From Phoronis australis (lineage: Eukaryota; Phoronida; Phoronidae): a DNA stretch of 64,000 nt. Each line of letters begins with the position of its first letter. The stretch's first letter is position 1. Position numbers and translations under genes: made by a program. Shown here piece after piece: positions 58,801 to 64,000 of this stretch. The stretch is taken from positions 156,555 to 220,554 of the forward strand of contig NMRA01000099.1 in NCBI GenBank assembly GCA_002633005.1, written 5' to 3'. The notes beneath the pieces were generated by a model, which worked only from the letters and a program-made list of their open reading frames with translations, did not search any database and was not told the DNA's origin.

Positions 58801-59319
58801 ACTACTATCGAGAACAAAATTCTCCACATATGACATAGTGTTTATTAAGCACAGTAAAAGTTGCTGATGAAGTTAGTTTTCTGGGAAAAAAGTTTGCAGG
58901 TGATCTTACGTGCATGTGATGCTCTTGTTGTGGATTTGAGTAAGTGAACATCTATTCAAGATGGCACTGTTTATGACATTTTTGCACTCAATTTTGTTGA
59001 ATGCATCAAAAGTACAATGGCACTACTGTGCAGTTGAAAAACATGTTCTAGCAAAGAATGTCAATATTATCTCAATTAAAAACCGTGTTAAGTCAATCCA
59101 AACTTTGCATGCAGGTAGGTCAGACAAAACAACTGGGACTCTTTCAATCAATGTCGTAAGATCAATATGTAAAAAAGATTCAACTGAAAATGCAAATAAC
59201 ACCAATTAAAATCTTTTCTAAAACAATTTCCGTGTATTTTCAATAGCTAAAAAAGACACGTTTTTCCCTCGGTCATAGATTATGAAAATAAGTGAGCAGA
59301 ACTCACTAAAAGGTGTCAA
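58801..59319. other. Intergenic spacer
   Basis: AT-rich with overlapping short ORFs at 58,961-59,209 on both strands. Nothing recognised. Confidence 0.5.
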
Positions 59320-60333
59320 ATTCTCCGGTGTTGTCGAGGATGGGTGACGACCAAAGGAACAGTGTGCCTCACTGGGTTGATTTGCTGCCTCTCGATTTCG
59401 GCATTCAAAGGATGGCTACATTACTGGATATTTGCGTATCATCTTGAAGAAGTAAAAAATGCAAGTCAAATTTTGTTTTTCACTTATTGCATCTCAGTCA
59501 AACAGGCATTAGCAGATTTCACCAATGTCAGTGGCAGTTCATTAGAAGTATATATTTTTGATAATTGTACGCAAAAGCACGAATTTACAGGGTGTTCGTA
59601 TGACTCAACTGTCACGCACATTCGTGGGCACCAATGTGTGGGAACTTACGCATGTGTACCACTCCAAAGTCGCACATCAAAAGAGAACAGTGGCAGTCCT
59701 AAGTAACAGTATACTGGCTCGACTCTGTACATTTAAGCGGCTCAGGTGTTTACTTGACAATGAACTTGCATCTCGTGTAGTTATAAAATACCCAGTGCTT
59801 TGCGATTCTTCTGGCCCAATATCCCCAGAACCGCGATGTCAAGTCTGTTACCATATAACGTGGGCTCAATGTTCCCTAGGCTTGATGTTCCATGCCCGTA
59901 GCACTGCGTACAACTCCCCCCACTACTCTCAATTTTCACTCCCCAGATGATCAGTGTATTGCGTCGTACATATTTCAGACTAGAATGGAAAGAATTTTGT
60001 TACGGCTGAAGCTGGCCAATGTAGAAACAGAATTATTCCAGGTGGCTAAAAAGGGCAGGTGGAAACGATATCCAGTCACGCCTAGGCGGAGGGGTTGTCA
60101 CAGGAAATCGTACAATAAAGAACCCCGAGACATTGGTAAAACCTGCTAACACAAGTTTGACTGAGATGCAATAAGAGAAAAACAAAATTTGACTTTCATT
60201 TTTTATTACTTCAAGATGATACACAAACATCCAGTAATGCACTTCTGTCCTCTGAATTCCGCAATCAGAGGCACCAAATTAACCCAGTGAGGCTATCCCT
60301 TCAGTCGCCACACATCTTCGATAACCCGACAAT
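59320..60333. mobile_element. Foldback element with about 220 bp inverted arms
   Basis: 59,320-59,545 and 60,105-60,333 are inverted copies (for example 'GCCTCACTGGGTTGATTTG' against the complement of 'CAAATTAACCCAGTGAGGC', and 'TATCATCTTGAAG' in both). The 560 bp centre is unique. Open frames in both arms give similar peptides (ILFFTYCISVKQALADFTNV and ILFFSYCISVKLVLAGFTNV), which is expected from the duplication and does not show coding. The target duplication was not identified. Confidence 0.75.
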
Positions 60334-60734
60334 TACATTCATTAAAATAGGGGGAATTCTTCAAAATCCGAGACCTTCTCATCTAAGCGAATTGGGAGGG
60401 TTGGCAAAGCTACATAACTCTGGCCTGATTTTTTTCGAATTTATGTTTTATCTGGTGCACTGAGCGCAGTCAGAAACTTAGTGCGGCTGACAGCGTCGCT
60501 TAAAGTTTGCAAAGGAGAGAAAAAAGTGACAAAGCATTCAAGAATAAAATTTGAAAGTAAATCCATCACCTGAGATAATAATTTGTTAGTTCCTGTTTTA
60601 TAATTCACATTGCCAAACCACCATCTCGGAGGCAGTCATCGCACTCATTATCATTGCACGATCTACATGTATAAGTCAGGGAATTGTGTGTTTTCTTAGC
60701 ACCGGGTGCTTTAAAACAATACAATATTCTAGAG
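60334..60734. other. Intergenic spacer
   Basis: Nothing recognised. Confidence 0.5.
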
Positions 60735-60893
60735 TCAGGATGGGCACTTAACCGCGAGGTGGGTACTTAACTGGAAATCTTCAAAAATCGCAGAGGGGCA
60801 CTTTACCAAGCAATGGCCGTTTAAATCATGATTTCACCAAAATTTAGGGATGGGCGGTGAAGTGAACATGGGTATTAACCTGAACATTTACGG
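60735..60893 (-). mobile_element. Family A left terminus, isolated
   Basis: The reverse complement reads CCGTAAATGTTCAGGTTAAT, then 'cccatgttcacttcaccgcccatccc', and follows 6,350-6,500 closely, including the 'gatttttgaagatttcc' block. TA lies at 60,894-60,895. No matching right end in the proper orientation was found. Confidence 0.7.
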
Positions 60894-60895
60894 TA

Positions 60896-62222
60896 TAATA
60901 GAATTTCACTTGTCAGGCATGTTAAGTGCTAAAGACGTGAAGAATTACCATATTAGAAGTTTAATTAAAGTGCTTGATATCATCAATTTCATATCAAAAA
61001 CACCAAAAAAAACACCAGTCAATCAGCTGTCAAATTAGAGCATCAGTCCTGCAAACACTATCTAACGATATGTTAATTAGCTGATCTTGAATTATAAGCA
61101 TCTGTTGGTCGATACACTGACTAATCAGGACAACAAACCAAAGCACTAATCATCATCTGTTGTGTTTAGTGAGAAAAATCAGCCGATAATGCTGCTTGCT
61201 TTCCCGTGGTTTATGGTACAATAAGGAATGGCATTTGTAGTGCTTTATTATCGTGCTGTGGCTCTTTTTGCTTTCCCACCGGACATCAGGGAAACAAGGA
61301 TATGGCACATATTTGAACAAAATGCTGGCGTGTTGGTAGACAACTTGACACACTGATGCTGAGTATATTCATACGTCACACTCATGTCTGGAGCTAAGAA
61401 ACTTTCGATCAAAGTTGTTTTTCTTCTATATTTTTGGAATAATTGTCTTGTTCTTGGTACACTACGTTCCCTATTACAAAGATTTTTAAAAAAAGTGTTA
61501 AAAAGGTTTCCAACAATACCTAATTTTCAATATAGAAGTCACAAAATAATAATGAATTTCATCTACAAAATTAAATTTCCTGTTTCAAAAAATTACAAAT
61601 TTAAAGTTCATGTTTGAAGGCTACATATCCACCTGTTTCTACCTCCTGTTTCTGCCTCAAGAGGGGGCTGATGTTACTGACCTAGAAATGATCTTCAAGG
61701 CCTGTCAAGTAACAAGTGGTTTTCAATGTTCTAGTAGATATTCTCAGTTAGAGACAAATTGCTCTGACTAAGTTGTAGACAATATCTGCCAACAATGTTA
61801 ATGGCTGTTTTTGTATCAAAAGGGCTCCTGTGAGGAAAAGTTGATTTCTGCCAGTGTCTGTATAAAAACATGTTTCACCTCTGGCGACCAATTCTGAAAC
61901 CCCAATTATCCAGGAAGTTAATCCCTTAAGTGATATAATTTCAGTCAACCTGTTATCATCCATTACCATTAGACTAGTTAACAGTATAATTATCTCAGTA
62001 TTTCATCTGGGATAAGAATCATCAGTAATCAATCAATACTCAATCACAATTTCTATTATCAAGATCATCTAATAATAAAAGTTTTCAAACTTTTACATCC
62101 TAATTTGTTTCACGCTTGTCACTTTCTTTATAATTGGATTCCCATCAAACTGGTGTTTCTCAGAATCGACTCAAACGCACAGCAAGGGTCTAAACCTGAC
62201 GTCACTAGTGAATCACCAATAC
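60896..62222. other. Intergenic, nothing recognised
   Basis: AT-rich. The 77-codon ORF at 61,384-61,617 has no recognisable domain. Confidence 0.55.
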
Positions 62223-62224
62223 TA

Positions 62225-62275
62225 CCGTATTTGTCAGGGTTAATGCCAAGGGTTTAGATTGAAAAATTAAAAATC
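62225..62275 (-). mobile_element. Family A right terminus, isolated
   Basis: TA|CCGTATTTGTCAGGGTTAATG, followed by 'ccaagggtttagattg', corresponds to the inverted right end at 33,220-33,272. Only about 50 bases are recognisable. Confidence 0.5.
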
Positions 62276-64000
62276 AGATAGTTTAAACTCAGTTGCCCAA
62301 ATGACAAATTACAGTTAGCAGCGTCAGACATAAATTTAATATGCAAATCACTTCACGTGCAAAAAGTGTAAGCGCCACAAATCCACGCTTTCCATCACAA
62401 AACTATTGATTTGAGGTCCCTTGCCATTGTAATGTTCTTTACTCAGTTTGCACGTGATCTCTCGGCACAGTAAGAACTAGCAGTTATTTCTTTAAACCGT
62501 AAAATTTGGGGTTACGAGGTGACCTGAAATTTTATGAGCTTGATCAGAAGAAATAACTAGCTATCACTTGATAGAAGCCCTGAAATCATGTCCAATTTGA
62601 CTAAGGGACGATTTGAGGTCAATTTCATAATGATAATTAATCTAAATCAGCACTTGTTTTTTGTGACGGAAGGGGTTCATAGTAGCTTTAAATAAAAACT
62701 GCCAGAACATAAACAATGTGAGTTGCAGTAGGTGAGGGCATGACCGACATAGTACAGGTCAAAATTCAAGCCAAAACCCAACATGGATTTTTGAACTGAA
62801 GCACAAATTTAAATTACCCCTATCAATTATCCTCTTTTGCGAAAGTACGATTGGCCTAGTTTTTGAAAATGGGGCTACTTGACTTCTGGGCCGAATCCTG
62901 CAAGTTTAGAACATTTTATCGTGCCTCATTCAATGGCTCTTCAAATGTTTGTCAGTTTCTGCATCGCATACACTAGGTAACAGTGGCTATATTGGCATCA
63001 GAATGACAAACAGCAAACGAAGTTGAATGTGAACTGGTGATGAGCTTGGCAATTGCGAGGTAAGCGCCCTCTGGATATGTTGAATTTTGGGTAACTACTG
63101 CAGATTCAAAGATGGCGTTGAGCTATTGTACACATTTTAAAAGCTCCGCAGAGCAACCGCAACAATTTTGTTTTAAGGAACTAAAGGACTTGGCTGAGTT
63201 AAAAAATAAGTGTATGCTGTGTAACAAGGCAAGGTCAAATTTGGAAAATAAAAAGTACACATTAAGCAAAACACAGGCTTTAACTTGAACGAACAGGGTA
63301 CTGTGTACATAGCTTAATTTCAAATCCGCTGTTATAAATCTTTTTGTCATGAGTATGTGATAGTAAGCCTCAGGGTTTACATTTTCAAAATGGAACATTT
63401 TCACACTCAAGTACCCCAAATATACTGGAGTATGGGCCATTATGTGTAGCTGAATGATTAAAATGGTATCAACAATACTGCTAAGTTTATTTTATAGATA
63501 AGCCGAAAAACGTGCTGAAATAAAATATGTCCTGCTTCTCGTCAAACCTGGAGATTTGCTTTTTACGAAATTCAATGTCACTTCACTTTAGGAGACTTTC
63601 CCAATTTGGTCCAACTGTGCATATGATTTATACGGCGCTTAGAAAAATTGGTTTCAGGGCGGGAACTTATTGTAGCCTAAAGCAGTTGAAACTCAGTCTC
63701 CAGAACAGGTGAAATTGTAAGCTAGGATTCATCAAATTTACGATCTGCGACCGGCGCTTACACAACATAGGACAGGGATGCAATGTCTCTGTAACAATTG
63801 CGTGTGCGCCGCGCCCCTTTCTGAGTGCTGGGCCTTGCATTATTTTTTGATTTTTAACCAGCTTTACTTTGGCTCCGTCTCATTCGGCTGCTGCTGTTCA
63901 CTATCTACACTACTTTGAACGCGCGATATCCTACGGACAGACTTAGCTGTGGCCTATTGTGAATGGGGGCCTAAACAAAAAATATTTCTCATCACGTCAA
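62276..64000. other. Intergenic, nothing recognised
   Basis: AT-rich until about 63.7 kb, then somewhat richer in GC. A 105-codon minus-strand ORF (63,123-63,440) and a 61-codon plus-strand ORF (63,527-63,712) have no recognisable domain. TTCAAAGATGGCGTTGAG at about 63,105 is YY1-like. Confidence 0.5.

Overview
This is an AT-rich stretch of animal nuclear DNA. It has long intergenic spaces, many old mobile-element copies and one intact gene. The lack of operons, the splice-like intron ends, the poly(A) signal, the vertebrate/invertebrate-style receptor and the transposon families (Penelope-like, hAT-like, TTAA-type and TA-type DNA transposons) all point to a metazoan. The receptor type and the repeat load suggest an invertebrate, perhaps a lancelet or hemichordate, but the sequence alone does not settle the species.

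The only convincing protein-coding gene is an uninterrupted 345-residue rhodopsin-class G-protein-coupled receptor at 17,483-18,520 (+). It most resembles sex-peptide/myoinhibitory-peptide/FMRFamide-type neuropeptide receptors. A likely 5'UTR splice acceptor lies just upstream and an AATAAA signal about 0.5 kb downstream. Everything else with coding character is a decayed mobile-element fragment: Penelope-like GIY-YIG tails (16.1, 31.2, 34.3 kb), a non-LTR retrotransposon zinc knuckle (58.7 kb, minus strand) and a broken zinc-finger/transposase-like pseudogene (43.1-44.2 kb).

Layout by region. 1-1,836 and 6,350-8,523 hold two copies of a TA-flanked DNA transposon family (family A) whose ends carry clusters of a GCGCCCA-like motif; a third, 4.7 kb copy spans 28,557-33,272, and isolated ends or short copies lie at 16.7, 60.8 and 62.2 kb. 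A related family (B) has copies at 24,770-27,442 and 55,080-56,482; the first is interrupted by a 1.4 kb element at a TTAA site that is still intact in the second. Around 31.1-34.6 kb are three inverted-arm insertions, two of them clearly Penelope-like, with 11-12 bp target duplications and hammerhead-ribozyme-like cores. 36.1 kb holds a 0.5 kb MITE; a second copy at 41.8-45.9 kb is broken by an hAT-like element, which is itself broken by a TTAA element. 47.5 kb holds a palindromic MITE and 50.4 kb an hAT-like MITE with a perfect 8 bp target duplication. At 52.2-54.2 kb an 18 bp tandem array is split by a TTAA element. A 13 bp tandem array lies at 57.2 kb and a 1 kb foldback element at 59.3-60.3 kb.

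No operon, CRISPR array, tRNA or rRNA gene was found. The main interest is transposon archaeology: nested insertions with recoverable order, empty sites preserved in sister copies, and ribozyme relics in Penelope-like elements. I see no evidence for a novel cellular system.
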